DNA of 64,000 bases from Mesobaculum littorinae (GCF_004011175.1 NZ_RQXX01000002.1:434001-498000), one strand, 5' to 3'; counted from the stretch's first letter, positions 39,062-47,937 are shown. The notes: generated by a model from the sequence alone, not told the origin. Program-made: numbers and translations.

Positions 39062-40339
39062 TCATGCCGCGGCGGGGATCCCGGCCAGCAGCCCTGCCGC
39101 GGCAGCCAGGCCAAGCACGATCGGCAGCGGCCAGCGCAGCCCGATCAGCACCCCGCCTGCCAGCATGGCCAGCCCGGTGGCAAGGGGCGAAAAACTGTTC
39201 GGCACCGGCAGCGGCATGTCGACCGGTCCGACGGTGACGGTCGCGATGTGCGCGAAGAAGACATGCATCGCGAACCAGATCGACAGGTTCAGGATCACGC
39301 CCACCACCGCCGCCGTGATCGCCGCCAGCGCGCCCTTGAGGCGCGGCCGGCGCGACAGGGCGTCGAGATACGGCGCGCCCGCGAAGATCCACAGGAAGCA
39401 GGGCGCGAAGGTCACCCACAGCGTCACCAGCGCCGCCGCGACCGCCAGCGGCAGGCCGCCCGCACCGGCGCCGGCGAGAAAGCCCACGAACTGGGTTACG
39501 AGGATCAGCGGGCCAGGCGTGGTCTCGGCCAGCCCAAGCGCGTCCAGCATCTGGTCGGCGGTCAGCCAGCCGCGCCCCTCGACGGCCTCTTGCGTCATGT
39601 AGGCAAGCACCGCGTAGGCGCCGCCGAAGGTCACCACCGCGAGCTTCGCGAAAAACACCGCGATGCCGGTCAGCAGGGTCGCGCCACTGGCCCAGAGCGC
39701 CGCGACGGGGGCAAGCCAGATCGTCAGCCAGATCGCCACGGTCCGCCCGGTGCGCGGCGCTCCGGCAGGATCGGGGTCGGCGTCGTCGATGGCCTCCGGC
39801 GCGCGCGCCAGGGCCCCCCAGGCTGCCGCAGCGGCGATGACCAGCGGGAACGGCAGGTCGAAGGCAAAGAGGGCCAGGAATGCGGCGCCCGCCAGCACCC
39901 AGTGGTCGGGCCGGGTCAGGGCGCGCCGCGCGACACGGTGCAGTGCGTCGAGCACGATCACCACCACCGTGGCCTTGATCCCCAGGAACAGCGCCTGGGT
40001 CGCGGGCAGGGCGCCCCAAAGCGAATAGGCCCAGGCCAGAGCGAAGATCGCCACCGCCCCGGGCAGCACGAAGAGCAGCCCGGCCAGAAGCCCGCCCGCC
40101 GTGCCGCGCATCCGCCAGCCGCAATAGGTGGCCAGCTGCATCGCCTCGGGCCCCGGCAGCAGCATGCAGAAGCTGAGGGCGCGCAGAAAGCGATCCTCGC
40201 TCAGCCACGACCGCTCTTCGACCAGGTCGCGGTGCATGAGGGCGATCTGAGCGGCCGGGCCGCCGAAGGACAAAAGCCCGATGCGTCCGAAGACGGCGAA
40301 GAGCTGGGCAAAGGTGGGGGGCGGGGGCCGGGCAGTCAT
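39062..40339 (-). CDS. chrA: Chromate efflux transporter ChrA (CHR family)
   Basis: Long-chain (two-domain) CHR transporter of 425 residues that is expected to export chromate. Each half carries the CHR motif: FGRIGLLSFGGPAAQIALMH (about 16-35) in the first and FAKLAVVTFGGAYAVLAYMTQ in the second, followed by LLPGPEAMQLATYCGW and ETTPGPLILVTQFVGF. About ten hydrophobic segments are visible. The start at 40339 is preferred to an upstream ATG at 40402. It is about 100 bases downstream of the ssrA gene on the same strand. Substrate is inferred from family. Confidence 0.9.
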   Translation of the reverse strand: MTARPPPPTFAQLFAVFGRIGLLSFGGPAAQIALMHRDLVEERSWLSEDRFLRALSFCMLLPGPEAMQLATYCGWRMRGTAGGLLAGLLFVLPGAVAIFALAWAYSLWGALPATQALFLGIKATVVVIVLDALHRVARRALTRPDHWVLAGAAFLALFAFDLPFPLVIAAAAAWGALARAPEAIDDADPDPAGAPRTGRTVAIWLTIWLAPVAALWASGATLLTGIAVFFAKLAVVTFGGAYAVLAYMTQEAVEGRGWLTADQMLDALGLAETTPGPLILVTQFVGFLAGAGAGGLPLAVAAALVTLWVTFAPCFLWIFAGAPYLDALSRRPRLKGALAAITAAVVGVILNLSIWFAMHVFFAHIATVTVGPVDMPLPVPNSFSPLATGLAMLAGGVLIGLRWPLPIVLGLAAAAGLLAGIPAAA

Positions 40340-40435
40340 GATGCCCCTAGTGCTAGCCCGATGTGACGCCCACGCGACAGGGCGCATCGCAGCAAACCGC
40401 ACCGGGGGCGTGCGAAAGGACCAATTGGGGGGAAG

Positions 40436-40749
40436 TGCAGGCTTCTGTTGCCAGGTGCCTGCGAACCCCGCCTTACGTTGCTAGACGCAAGGGCTTCAAG
40501 AATCGATCTACGTTACTGCTTAAGCAGCAACGGCGACCGGAGCACGATTGTCGTTGGCAATTATGCTTTGTCGGACCGATAACGGTGGTACCTCACCGAG
40601 CGAAAGCAAACAGCTTTAGACGTCCGTCGATCCTATTTCGGCCCCATGACCCGCAACGATCGGGTGATTGGTGGAGCCGCCGGGTACCGCCCCCGGGTCC
40701 GAGCCGCTTATTACCTGCGCGTTTATCGCCATAGTCCGCTTGCACGGAC
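40436..40749 (-). ncRNA. ssrA: Circularly permuted two-piece tmRNA
   Basis: Reading the minus strand, the acceptor piece comes first (40749 to 40669). It contains a T-stem CCGGG/CCCGG with seven-base loop, and ends in CGGCTCCACCA. A 23-base intervening segment (40668-40646) follows, containing an ACCCG/CGGGT hairpin. The coding piece then begins GGGGCCGAAATAGGATCGAC at 40645; its first seven bases pair with CGGCTCC of the acceptor end. The tag frame at 40558-40520 encodes ANDNRAPVAVAA followed by TAA, the alphaproteobacterial tag. The 3' side ends in a GCAGGC/GCCTGC hairpin near 40436. tmRNA rescues stalled ribosomes and tags the unfinished protein for ClpXP. The outer ends are estimated from structure. 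Confidence 0.95.
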
Positions 40750-40756
40750 AGGACGG

Positions 40757-40785
40757 AAGATAGGGCAGGGTGGCGCCGCGTTCAA
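40757..40785 (-). promoter_or_regulatory. Sigma-70-type promoter of ssrA
   Basis: On the minus strand TTGAAC (40785-40780) and TATCTT (40762-40757) are separated by exactly 17 bases. The predicted start is about 7 bases further on, at the first bases of the acceptor-piece hairpin near 40749. Confidence 0.7.
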
Positions 40786-41080
40786 GGCGTTCGCGACCCG
40801 TCGCGGTGGATTCGCGGGGGGGCGGTGGGTCGCACCCGGCCGGATGCGCGTTGGCGCAGCGCAGGCGGGCCAAGGCTATTGGTTGCACCGCACTTTGTCG
40901 CAGTGGTACGCTCACGAAACCGCGACCGGCGCGGCGTCCGATGTCCCGCCCGAGGCGAAGCCGGATGCCGCTGGCCCGATCGTCGCGCCGCCCGCCTTCG
41001 TGGCGTGGATCTGCGGCGCTGAAACGGCGGATCTGGCCCGATCAGAGGCGCCAGATAAAAAGAAAGAAGGAGGAGCGCTC
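40786..41080 (+). other. Intergenic region before the usp gene
   Basis: No gene is supported. A continuous plus-strand frame runs from 40646 into the UspA gene, but it crosses the tmRNA acceptor piece and has no family match, so it is treated as non-coding. An A-rich stretch precedes the AAGGAGGAG site at 41067-41075. Confidence 0.5.
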
Positions 41081-41491
41081 GTGTTCTCGCATATCATGGT
41101 TCCGGTGGATCTTTCTCACGCGGCGGCAATGGCACCTGCGGTCAAGGCGGCCAGTGATCTGGCCCACGCCAACGACGCGCGGATCACCTATGTCGGTGTC
41201 ACGACCGCCGAGCCCAGCAGCGTAGCCAGAACGCCCGAGGAGTTCGGCCGGAAGCTTGCCGCCTTTGCCGAAGAGCATGGCGATGGGCTGAGCGTGGACT
41301 CGCGGGCGATCACCTCGCATGATCCGACGAGCGATCTCGACCGTAAGCTGCTCGACGCGGCAAAGGAGATGGGTGCCGATCTGGTTGTGATGGTGACGCA
41401 TCATCCCAACCTCGCGGACAGGATCTGGTCCGGCCACGGCGGGGACATCGCGGCCCATGCCGATATGTCGGTCCTGCTGCTGCGCAGCTGA
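41081..41491 (+). CDS. Universal stress protein (UspA family)
   Basis: A 136-residue single-domain UspA protein: FSHIMVPVDLSHAAAMAPAVKAASDLA at the start, LDRKLLDAAKEMGADLVVMVTHHP in the middle and HADMSVLLLRS at the end. The nucleotide-binding pattern G-2x-G-9x-G[ST] of ATP-binding Usps is not intact (HHPNLADRIWSGHGGDIAAHA instead), so ATP binding is doubtful. The GTG start has a near-perfect AAGGAGGAG site. It lies 132 bases before a BCCT transporter gene, with a terminator between. Usp proteins near osmolyte transporters are known (TeaD with TeaABC in Halomonas), so a link to uptake control is possible. Confidence 0.88.
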   Translation: MFSHIMVPVDLSHAAAMAPAVKAASDLAHANDARITYVGVTTAEPSSVARTPEEFGRKLAAFAEEHGDGLSVDSRAITSHDPTSDLDRKLLDAAKEMGADLVVMVTHHPNLADRIWSGHGGDIAAHADMSVLLLRS

Positions 41492-41543
41492 GCGCTGCTG
41501 GAAAAGCGTGCGGTGGGGTCGCGCGCGGTGATGAACTGACAGC

Positions 41544-41583
41544 CCACGGGGGGCGGACCGCGCGGTTCGCCCCCCGTGGTTTC
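41544..41583 (+). terminator. Intrinsic terminator after the usp gene
   Basis: A twelve-base-pair perfect stem (CCACGGGGGGCG with CGCCCCCCGTGG, twelve-base loop) is followed by TTTC. It separates the usp gene from the BCCT gene. Confidence 0.7.
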
Positions 41584-41623
41584 AATGAAAACCTATGAAT
41601 AAAAACACAGGAAAGGGGGACAG

Positions 41624-43429
41624 ATGACTGACGAAGATGAAAGTGTCGGCGTACCCGCGCCGGACGGTGATACGGCTCTGATCGAGACCGATTACAATAT
41701 CGGGCAGGACAACGTGGAGGGGTCTGTCGGGCCGCTCGGCTTCGACATCCACAACCCGGTCTTCGTGATCTCGGGCGTCTCGGTGGTGGCATTCGTGCTG
41801 TTCACGCTGCTGATGCCGGAGACCTCGGGCGACCTGTTCTCGTGGCTGTTCAACGAGGTCACGCAAGGATTCGACTGGTTCTTCATCGCCTCGGCGAACA
41901 TCTTCGTGCTGTTCTGCATCGTTCTGATCTTCACGCCCTACGGATCGGTCCGGCTGGGCGGAACCGAGGCGACGCCGGATTATACCTATACCGGCTGGTT
42001 CGCGATGCTCTTTGCCGCCGGCATGGGCATCGGGCTTATGTTCTATGGCGTGTCAGAGCCTCTGACGCACTTCTCGACCGCCTCGTCGGGCGAGGCCTAT
42101 GGCGTGGTCTACGGCGGCGACGAGCTTGAGGATGATGCGTTCCCGCCGGGCTTTACCTCGCGCGAGCAATTCGACGAGGTAGAGGCCCTGACGGCCGTGT
42201 CGCCCGATGCCGTGAACGCGGCGCTGGATGATGCCGTCCCCGCCGACGCCCGCGGTAACTTCACCGCCACGGATGCGCGGACCGACTGGTCGCCGCTGTC
42301 GGGTGCCGCGAACAATTCCGACGAAGCGGTGCGTCTGGGCATGGCGGCGACGATCTTCCACTGGGGCCTTCACCCCTGGGCGATCTATGCCGTGGTGGCT
42401 CTGTCCCTTGCACTTTTCACCTACAACAAGGGCCTGCCGCTGACGATCCGGTCGGCCTTCTACCCGATTTTCGGGGACCGCGTCTGGGGCTGGCCCGGAC
42501 ACATCATCGACACCCTCGCGGTGTTCGCAACGCTCTTCGGCCTTGCGACGTCGCTTGGTCTCGGGGCCACGCAGGCCAACGCGGGCTTGTTCGAGCTTTT
42601 CGGCATCCCGGTCGGCAACACCACCGAGGTCATCCTGATCTGCTGCATCACCGGCGTCGCCCTGGTGTCGGTGCTGCGGGGGCTCGACGGCGGCGTGAAG
42701 CTCTTGTCCGAGCTCAACATGGGGCTCGCCTTCCTTCTGCTGCTCTTCGTGCTCTTCGTCGGGCCGACGGTGACGCTTCTGAGCGGCTTCGTCAGTTCGC
42801 TCGGAGCCTATGCGGAATACCTGCCCGAACTCGCGAACCCGTTCGGGCGCGGTGACGTCAACTTCCGTCAGGGCTGGACCTCGTTCTACTGGGCATGGTG
42901 GATCTCCTGGTCACCCTTCGTCGGCATGTTCATCGCCCGCGTCAGCCGGGGCCGGACAGTGCGCGAGTTCATCATCTGCGTTCTGCTGATCCCCAGCCTC
43001 GTCTGCGTGTTCTGGATGTCGGTCTTCGGTGGCACGGCGATCCATCAGGTCCTTTCGGACGGCTACACCGCCGCTCAGGAAGCCGACCTGCCGATCCAGC
43101 TGTTCCGCATGCTGGACGCACTTCCGCTGGCCAGCATCACCTCGCTGATCGGGATCGTGCTGGTGATCGTGTTCTTCGTCACGTCGTCGGATTCGGGTTC
43201 GCTGGTGATCGATACGATCACGGCGGGCGGCAAGGTCGATGCGCCGGTGCCGCAGCGGGTGTTCTGGTGTGTCTTCGAAGGCGCGGTGGCCATCGTGCTG
43301 CTGCTGTCGGCGGGCGGCCTGAATTCGCTGCAGTCGATGGTGATCTCGACGGGGCTGCCCTTCACGGTGGTCCTGCTGTTGATGTGTTACGCCATCGTGC
43401 GCGGGCTCAGCAGCGAACGGCGGATCTGA
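41624..43429 (+). CDS. BCCT-family betaine/choline/carnitine transporter
   Basis: Sodium- or proton-coupled transporter for quaternary ammonium compounds such as glycine betaine, used for osmoprotection or as nutrient. The 601-residue protein has twelve hydrophobic segments, GMGIGLMFYGVSEPLTHF in TM3, FHWGLHPWAIYAVVALSLAL, and the family signature SFYWAWWISWSPFVGMFIAR followed by VSRGRTVREFI. Tryptophans of the betaine site are present in the signature. Unusually, the loop between EPLTHF and FHWGLHPW (about 95 residues, roughly 42064-42352) is much longer than the 30 or so in BetP and is acidic. The ATG is preceded by AGGAAAGGGGG. A strong terminator follows. Confidence 0.93.
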   Translation: MTDEDESVGVPAPDGDTALIETDYNIGQDNVEGSVGPLGFDIHNPVFVISGVSVVAFVLFTLLMPETSGDLFSWLFNEVTQGFDWFFIASANIFVLFCIVLIFTPYGSVRLGGTEATPDYTYTGWFAMLFAAGMGIGLMFYGVSEPLTHFSTASSGEAYGVVYGGDELEDDAFPPGFTSREQFDEVEALTAVSPDAVNAALDDAVPADARGNFTATDARTDWSPLSGAANNSDEAVRLGMAATIFHWGLHPWAIYAVVALSLALFTYNKGLPLTIRSAFYPIFGDRVWGWPGHIIDTLAVFATLFGLATSLGLGATQANAGLFELFGIPVGNTTEVILICCITGVALVSVLRGLDGGVKLLSELNMGLAFLLLLFVLFVGPTVTLLSGFVSSLGAYAEYLPELANPFGRGDVNFRQGWTSFYWAWWISWSPFVGMFIARVSRGRTVREFIICVLLIPSLVCVFWMSVFGGTAIHQVLSDGYTAAQEADLPIQLFRMLDALPLASITSLIGIVLVIVFFVTSSDSGSLVIDTITAGGKVDAPVPQRVFWCVFEGAVAIVLLLSAGGLNSLQSMVISTGLPFTVVLLLMCYAIVRGLSSERRI

Positions 43430-43472
43430 TAGCGCCGCGGGTGCCCCGTCCGGGGGCGCCGACCTGACACCG

Positions 43473-43506
43473 GCCCGGCGCGGATGCCTCCGCGCCGGGC
43501 CTTTTT
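43473..43506 (+). terminator. Intrinsic terminator after the BCCT gene
   Basis: A twelve-base-pair perfect stem (GCCCGGCGCGGA with TCCGCGCCGGGC, loop TGCC) is followed by CTTTTTC. Confidence 0.93.
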
Positions 43507-43609
43507 CGTGGATCTGCCCGTGCGGCACGGCTTGACCGGACCCGCCGCGCCCTAGGTCGCAATACAGATGACGGAAAAGGGCCCCGCGGCGGCGGGGCGG
43601 ACAGGGCAG

Positions 43610-45031
43610 ATGAGCGACACGCGTCCGATACTCTACTGGCTGCGGCGCGATCTGCGTCTGAGCGATCATCCCGGCCTGAGCGCCGCGGCCGAGACCGGGC
43701 GCCCGGTGATCCCCGTGTTCCTGGCCGACGAGATCGTCGAGGGCTATGGCGCCTGCCCGAAATGGCGTCTGGGCCTTGCCGTCGAAAGTTTTGCCGGCAG
43801 GCTCGAAGGCATCGGCACCCGGCTTATCCTTCGACGCGGTCCGGCGCTTGCCACCCTCCGCGCGCTGGTCGAAGAGACCGGCGCCGGCGCCGTCTGGTGG
43901 AGCCGCGTCTACGAACCCGACGGGACCGAGCGCGACCGCAAGGTGAAGGCCGCGCTCGAGGACGACTCGCTCGACGTTCAGAGCTTTCCGGGGCACGTGC
44001 TCTTTGAACCCTGGACGGTCGCGACGGGGACGGGGGGCTACTACAAGGTCTTCACGCCGTTCTGGCGCAAGGTCCGCGACCGCGGCGTCGCCCCGCCGCT
44101 GGGCGCCGTCGGCACGCTGGCCGCGCCGCAGGACTGGCCGCGCAGCGACCGGCTGGAGGACTGGGACCTGGGCGCCGCGATGGACCGCGGCGCTGCCGTG
44201 GTGGCGCCACACCTGACGGTGGGCGAAGAGGCCGCGCAGGGCCGGCTGGGCGCCTTTGCCGCCCACCGGATCGAAGACTATCCCGCCGCCCGCGACCGGC
44301 CCGGTGTCGATGGCACCTCGGGCCTGTCGGAGAACCTGACCTACGGAGAAATCTCGATCCGGGCCTGCTGGCACACCGGGATGCGCGCGCAGGAAGAGGG
44401 CAAGGCCGGCGCGCCGACATTCCTGAAAGAACTGGTCTGGCGCGACTTCGCCTATCACCTCGCGTTCCACACCCCCCGTCTGCTGCGCTCCAACTGGCGC
44501 GAGGAGTGGGAGGCGTTCCCCTGGAACGAGGATGAGCATCGCTCCGACGTCATCGCGTGGAAGCGCGGCCGCACCGGCATCCCCTTCGTCGATGCCGCGA
44601 TGCGCGAGCTTTACGCGACGGGGCGGATGCACAACCGTGGCCGCATGGTGGTGGCCAGCTACCTGACCAAGCACCTGATGTGCCACTGGCGCATCGGCCA
44701 GCGTTGGTTCGAGGACTGCCTTGCCGACTGGGATCCGGCCAACAACGCGCTGGGCTGGCAGTGGTCGGCGGGCTCGGGCCCCGACGCGTCGCCGTTCTTC
44801 CGTGTCTTCAACCCGGTCACCCAGCTGGATCGCTTCGACCCCGACCACACCTATCCGACGATGTGGATCGCCGAGGGGCAGGAGGACCCGCCCGACACGG
44901 CGCTGTCCTATTTCGAGGCGATCCCGCGAAACTGGTCCATTTCCCCCGATGATGCGTATCCTGAACCGATCATCGCGCCCAAGGATGGCCGCGCCCGTGC
45001 GTTGGCCGCCTACGAGAATCGCGATTTCTAA
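43610..45031 (+). CDS. phrB: Deoxyribodipyrimidine photo-lyase (CPD photolyase)
   Basis: Light-driven flavoenzyme that reverses UV-induced cyclobutane pyrimidine dimers. The 473 residues comprise the N-terminal antenna domain (ILYWLRRDLRLSDHPGLSAA) and the FAD domain with LSENLTYGEISIRACW, ELVWRDFAYHLAFHTP, TGIPFVDAAMRELYATGRMHNRGRM, and WQWSAGSGPDASPFFRVFNP. The Trp residues of the electron-transfer chain lie in the FAD domain. The ATG at 43610 gives a family-like N-terminus; an upstream ATG at 43568 would add a 14-residue low-complexity tail. The Cfa-type gene follows 59 bases later. Confidence 0.94.
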   Translation: MSDTRPILYWLRRDLRLSDHPGLSAAAETGRPVIPVFLADEIVEGYGACPKWRLGLAVESFAGRLEGIGTRLILRRGPALATLRALVEETGAGAVWWSRVYEPDGTERDRKVKAALEDDSLDVQSFPGHVLFEPWTVATGTGGYYKVFTPFWRKVRDRGVAPPLGAVGTLAAPQDWPRSDRLEDWDLGAAMDRGAAVVAPHLTVGEEAAQGRLGAFAAHRIEDYPAARDRPGVDGTSGLSENLTYGEISIRACWHTGMRAQEEGKAGAPTFLKELVWRDFAYHLAFHTPRLLRSNWREEWEAFPWNEDEHRSDVIAWKRGRTGIPFVDAAMRELYATGRMHNRGRMVVASYLTKHLMCHWRIGQRWFEDCLADWDPANNALGWQWSAGSGPDASPFFRVFNPVTQLDRFDPDHTYPTMWIAEGQEDPPDTALSYFEAIPRNWSISPDDAYPEPIIAPKDGRARALAAYENRDF

Positions 45032-45090
45032 GGTGGTTGCCGGACGTGGGTGACGGTATCGGGACGCGTCAGGTATATGGGGGAATGGGT

Positions 45091-46302
45091 ATGGATGTGA
45101 AATCGACCACGCAGGGCGAAGGCGATCTGCCGCGCTATTTCGCGCAGGTCTTCGCGGCCGCGCAGGGCATGGCGAACGGGCGGCTGGACATGGTGCTGCC
45201 CGACGGACGCCGGTTCCGCGCCGAGGGCCGCAATCCCGGGCCGGTGGCCGAGCTTGTCATCCACGACCGCGATCTCTTTGCCCGGCTTATCCGCGAGGGC
45301 GATCTGGGCTTTTGCGAGGCCTATGTCGACGGCGGTTGGACCACGCCTGATCTGCAGGCCTTCATGGATCTGGTCCATGCCGACAACGACGACCTTTACG
45401 ACGGCTTCCCCGGCATGGGGCTTCTGCGGGCGTTCGAACGGGCACGCTTCTGGCTGATGTCGAATTCCAAGCGGCAGGCCCGCCGCAACATCGCCGCGCA
45501 TTACGATCTGGGCAACGAATTCTACGGAATGTGGCTGGACGACACGATGACCTATTCCTCGGCCCGGTTCGACACCGGCCAGGAAAGCCTCGAGACCGCG
45601 CAGATCCGCAAATACGACAGCCTGATCGACGAGATGGGCGCCAAACCCGGCGACCACGTGCTCGAGATAGGGTGCGGCTGGGGCGGGTTCGCCGAACACG
45701 CCGCGAAGGAGCGGGGGCTGCGGGTCACCGGCCTGACGATCAGTCGGGCGCAGCACGACTATGCCGCCCAGCGGATCGCTCGGGCGGGGCTGTCTGACCG
45801 CGTCGAGATCAAGCTGCAGGATTACCGAGACGAGCGTGGGGAATACGACGGCATCGCCTCGATCGAGATGTTCGAGGCCGTGGGAGAACGCTACTGGCCC
45901 GTCTATTTCAACACCCTGCGCGACCGGCTGCGTCCGGGCCGCAACGCGACGCTGCAGATCATCACAGTGCAGGACCGCCGGTGGGAGGTCTATCGCCGCG
46001 GCGTCGACTTCATCCAGAAATACATCTTTCCCGGTGGCATGCTGCCGTCGCCCACGGCCCTGCGGCAAGAAGTCACGAAAGCGGGGCTGGTCATTGCGCA
46101 TTCGGTCGAATTCGGCGAAAGCTACAGCCAGACCCTGCGGCGCTGGTACGATACCTTTAACGACCGCTGGGACGACATCGCGGCGCTGGGGTTCGACGAT
46201 CGCTTTCGCCGCATGTGGAATTTCTACCTGACCTCTTGCGCGGCGACCTTTCACAGCGGAAATTGTGACGTGACACAGATCACGGTCACGCGCAGTACCT
46301 GA
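45091..46302 (+). CDS. cfa: Cyclopropane-fatty-acyl-phospholipid synthase-type methyltransferase
   Basis: SAM-dependent enzyme that adds a methylene across the double bond of unsaturated phospholipid acyl chains. The C-terminal methyltransferase domain shows ARRNIAAHYDLGNEFYGMWLDDTMTYSSA, the SAM-binding VLEIGCGWGGFAEHAA (about 190-205), and ITVQDRRWEVYRRGVDFIQKYIFPGGMLPS. The N-terminal part (about 1-120) resembles the lipid-binding domain of Cfa. The product has 403 residues if started at the ATG at 45091; an ATG at 45085 lies too close to the GGGGGA. Some paralogues act on other lipids, so the exact product is not certain. Confidence 0.88.
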   Translation: MDVKSTTQGEGDLPRYFAQVFAAAQGMANGRLDMVLPDGRRFRAEGRNPGPVAELVIHDRDLFARLIREGDLGFCEAYVDGGWTTPDLQAFMDLVHADNDDLYDGFPGMGLLRAFERARFWLMSNSKRQARRNIAAHYDLGNEFYGMWLDDTMTYSSARFDTGQESLETAQIRKYDSLIDEMGAKPGDHVLEIGCGWGGFAEHAAKERGLRVTGLTISRAQHDYAAQRIARAGLSDRVEIKLQDYRDERGEYDGIASIEMFEAVGERYWPVYFNTLRDRLRPGRNATLQIITVQDRRWEVYRRGVDFIQKYIFPGGMLPSPTALRQEVTKAGLVIAHSVEFGESYSQTLRRWYDTFNDRWDDIAALGFDDRFRRMWNFYLTSCAATFHSGNCDVTQITVTRST

Positions 46303-46353
46303 CGCCGCAGCACCTGACGCCCTTGCCCCCCCCTCAGTTCCGATCGTGCCTAG

Positions 46354-46797
46354 ATGTATCCCACCGCCGCCAAGCTGATCGCCGCCATCCTGTTCGGGGC
46401 GCTGTCGTGGTGGCTGTCGGACCTGGTCAGGCCGTTCCTGCCACAGGAAGGGTCGCTTGAGTGGCTCGCCCCGGTCAACGCGGTCATCGGGATGGTGATG
46501 GGGTGGCGGGTGCTGGGAAGCCGCGCCGGTCGCGGCTATGGCGCGGCCATCGGCTATGGCTGGACCGCGCTGGCCGTCACCCTGTTCTGGGTGCTGCTGG
46601 TTTGGTCGGGCCGCGAGATGCTCGAGCGGTCGATGCGGCTTTACTACGACGGGCCTATGGATGCGATCGAACAGATGATCGCGCTCTTCGTCGAGTACGG
46701 AGCCCATGCGGCCAATACCTCGACCGCCGTCTCGGCGCTGTTCGGCGCGGGGTTCTGCGGGCTCGTCACCGAATTCGCCGCGCGCAACGCTGCCTGA
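46354..46797 (+). CDS. trgA: TrgA-family membrane protein (tellurite resistance)
   Basis: A 147-residue membrane protein with three to four hydrophobic segments (LIAAILFGALSWWLSDLV, LAPVNAVIGMVMGWRVLG, GYGWTALAVTLFWVLLVW, and a C-terminal one). It matches TrgA, first found in Rhodobacter sphaeroides as part of a locus contributing to high-level tellurite resistance. The order trgA, trgB, cysK here is the same as described there. The molecular activity is not known. trgB begins 9 bases after the stop. Confidence 0.85.
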   Translation: MYPTAAKLIAAILFGALSWWLSDLVRPFLPQEGSLEWLAPVNAVIGMVMGWRVLGSRAGRGYGAAIGYGWTALAVTLFWVLLVWSGREMLERSMRLYYDGPMDAIEQMIALFVEYGAHAANTSTAVSALFGAGFCGLVTEFAARNAA

Positions 46798-46806
46798 GGC
46801 CGCACC

Positions 46807-47937
46807 ATGACCGACATCCATCTTTTCGGCACCCTGCGCGACGATGCCCTGCGGGCGCGTGTCCTGGGGCGCGACATCGCGGGCAAGCCTGCGGTGTTGC
46901 AAGGGGTTGCCACGGTCGAACGGCCCGGTGCGGATGATCCGGCCCTGGTCGCCGGGACGGGCGCAGAGGTGCCGACGCTGTGCCTGCGCGCGCTCGATGC
47001 GGATCTGCGCCGCCGGATCGAGTTCTACGCCGGGGGGCTCGGCTGTCGGGCGGTCGAGCTGCCGCAGCCCGGCGGTCCGGTGCTGATCTTCGCGCCAGAC
47101 GCTCCCGACGCAGCCGCACCTCACGACGCCGAGGGGCAGGGGCCCTGGGACCTTGCCGTCTGGCAGGCCGCCTGGGCGCCGATCTGCCGCCGTGCCGCGG
47201 AAGAGGCCATGGGCTATCTGGGGCGGATCGACGGGGCAACGCTGGCCGGACGCATGCCCACGATCCGCGTTCGCGCCTCGTCATGGGTCAGGGCGCAGAC
47301 CGCTCCGGCCCCGCGACACCTGCGGCGCGGCTACGACCGCGACCGGGTCGCCGTCCACGACCGGCGGCAGCCCTACGCGCATTACTTCGCCGTCGAAGAG
47401 GCCGACCTGCAGCACCCCAAGTTCAACGGCGGCGCCAGCGATACCCTGACCCGGGCGGCCTTTGTCCTGGGCGACGCGGTGACGGTCCTGCCCTATGATC
47501 CGGCGCGCGACCGGGTGCTGCTGGTCGAACAGTTCCGCTATGGCCCGCATGTGCGCGGCGACGTCCTGCCATGGTCGCTGGAGCCCGTCGCGGGCCGGAT
47601 CGACCCCGGCGAGATGCCGCAAGAGGCGATCCGCCGCGAATGCGACGAAGAGGCCGGCCTCACGCTCGGTCATCTTGAGCCCGTCGCCAGCTACTATCCC
47701 AGCCCCGGCGCGGTGACGGAGTATCTTTATTCCTACGTCGGCCTGTGCGACCTGCCCGACGAGGCAGGATCGGACGCCGGCGGCAAGGACGACGAGGGCG
47801 AGGATATCCTTAGCCACGTCATCGGCTTCGACCGGCTGATGGAGCTGATCGCGCTGGGCGAAATCGACAACGCGCCGCTTCTGCTCACCGCCTTCTGGCT
47901 TGCCCCACGACGGCGTGAGCTTGCCGCGCTTGCTTGA
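46807..47937 (+). CDS. trgB: TrgB: GGCT-like plus NUDIX hydrolase (tellurite resistance)
   Basis: A 376-residue two-domain protein. The N-terminal domain opens with HLFGTLRDDALRARVLGR, like gamma-glutamylcyclotransferase-fold proteins. The C-terminal domain is a NUDIX hydrolase of the ADP-ribose pyrophosphatase type: AFVLGDAVTVLPYDPARD, then the NUDIX box spanning residues about 277-299 with the pattern Gx5Ex7REx2EExG fully conserved (GRIDPGE, then RRECDEEAGL). GAGG precedes the ATG by 6 bases. Gene order with trgA and cysK supports the name; the link between nucleotide-sugar hydrolysis and tellurite is not established. Confidence 0.88.
   Translation: MTDIHLFGTLRDDALRARVLGRDIAGKPAVLQGVATVERPGADDPALVAGTGAEVPTLCLRALDADLRRRIEFYAGGLGCRAVELPQPGGPVLIFAPDAPDAAAPHDAEGQGPWDLAVWQAAWAPICRRAAEEAMGYLGRIDGATLAGRMPTIRVRASSWVRAQTAPAPRHLRRGYDRDRVAVHDRRQPYAHYFAVEEADLQHPKFNGGASDTLTRAAFVLGDAVTVLPYDPARDRVLLVEQFRYGPHVRGDVLPWSLEPVAGRIDPGEMPQEAIRRECDEEAGLTLGHLEPVASYYPSPGAVTEYLYSYVGLCDLPDEAGSDAGGKDDEGEDILSHVIGFDRLMELIALGEIDNAPLLLTAFWLAPRRRELAALA

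Noticed and set aside
40646-41080. Upstream extension of the usp reading frame
   Set aside because: It crosses the tmRNA acceptor piece and has no UspA similarity; the GTG at 41081 has an excellent ribosome binding site.
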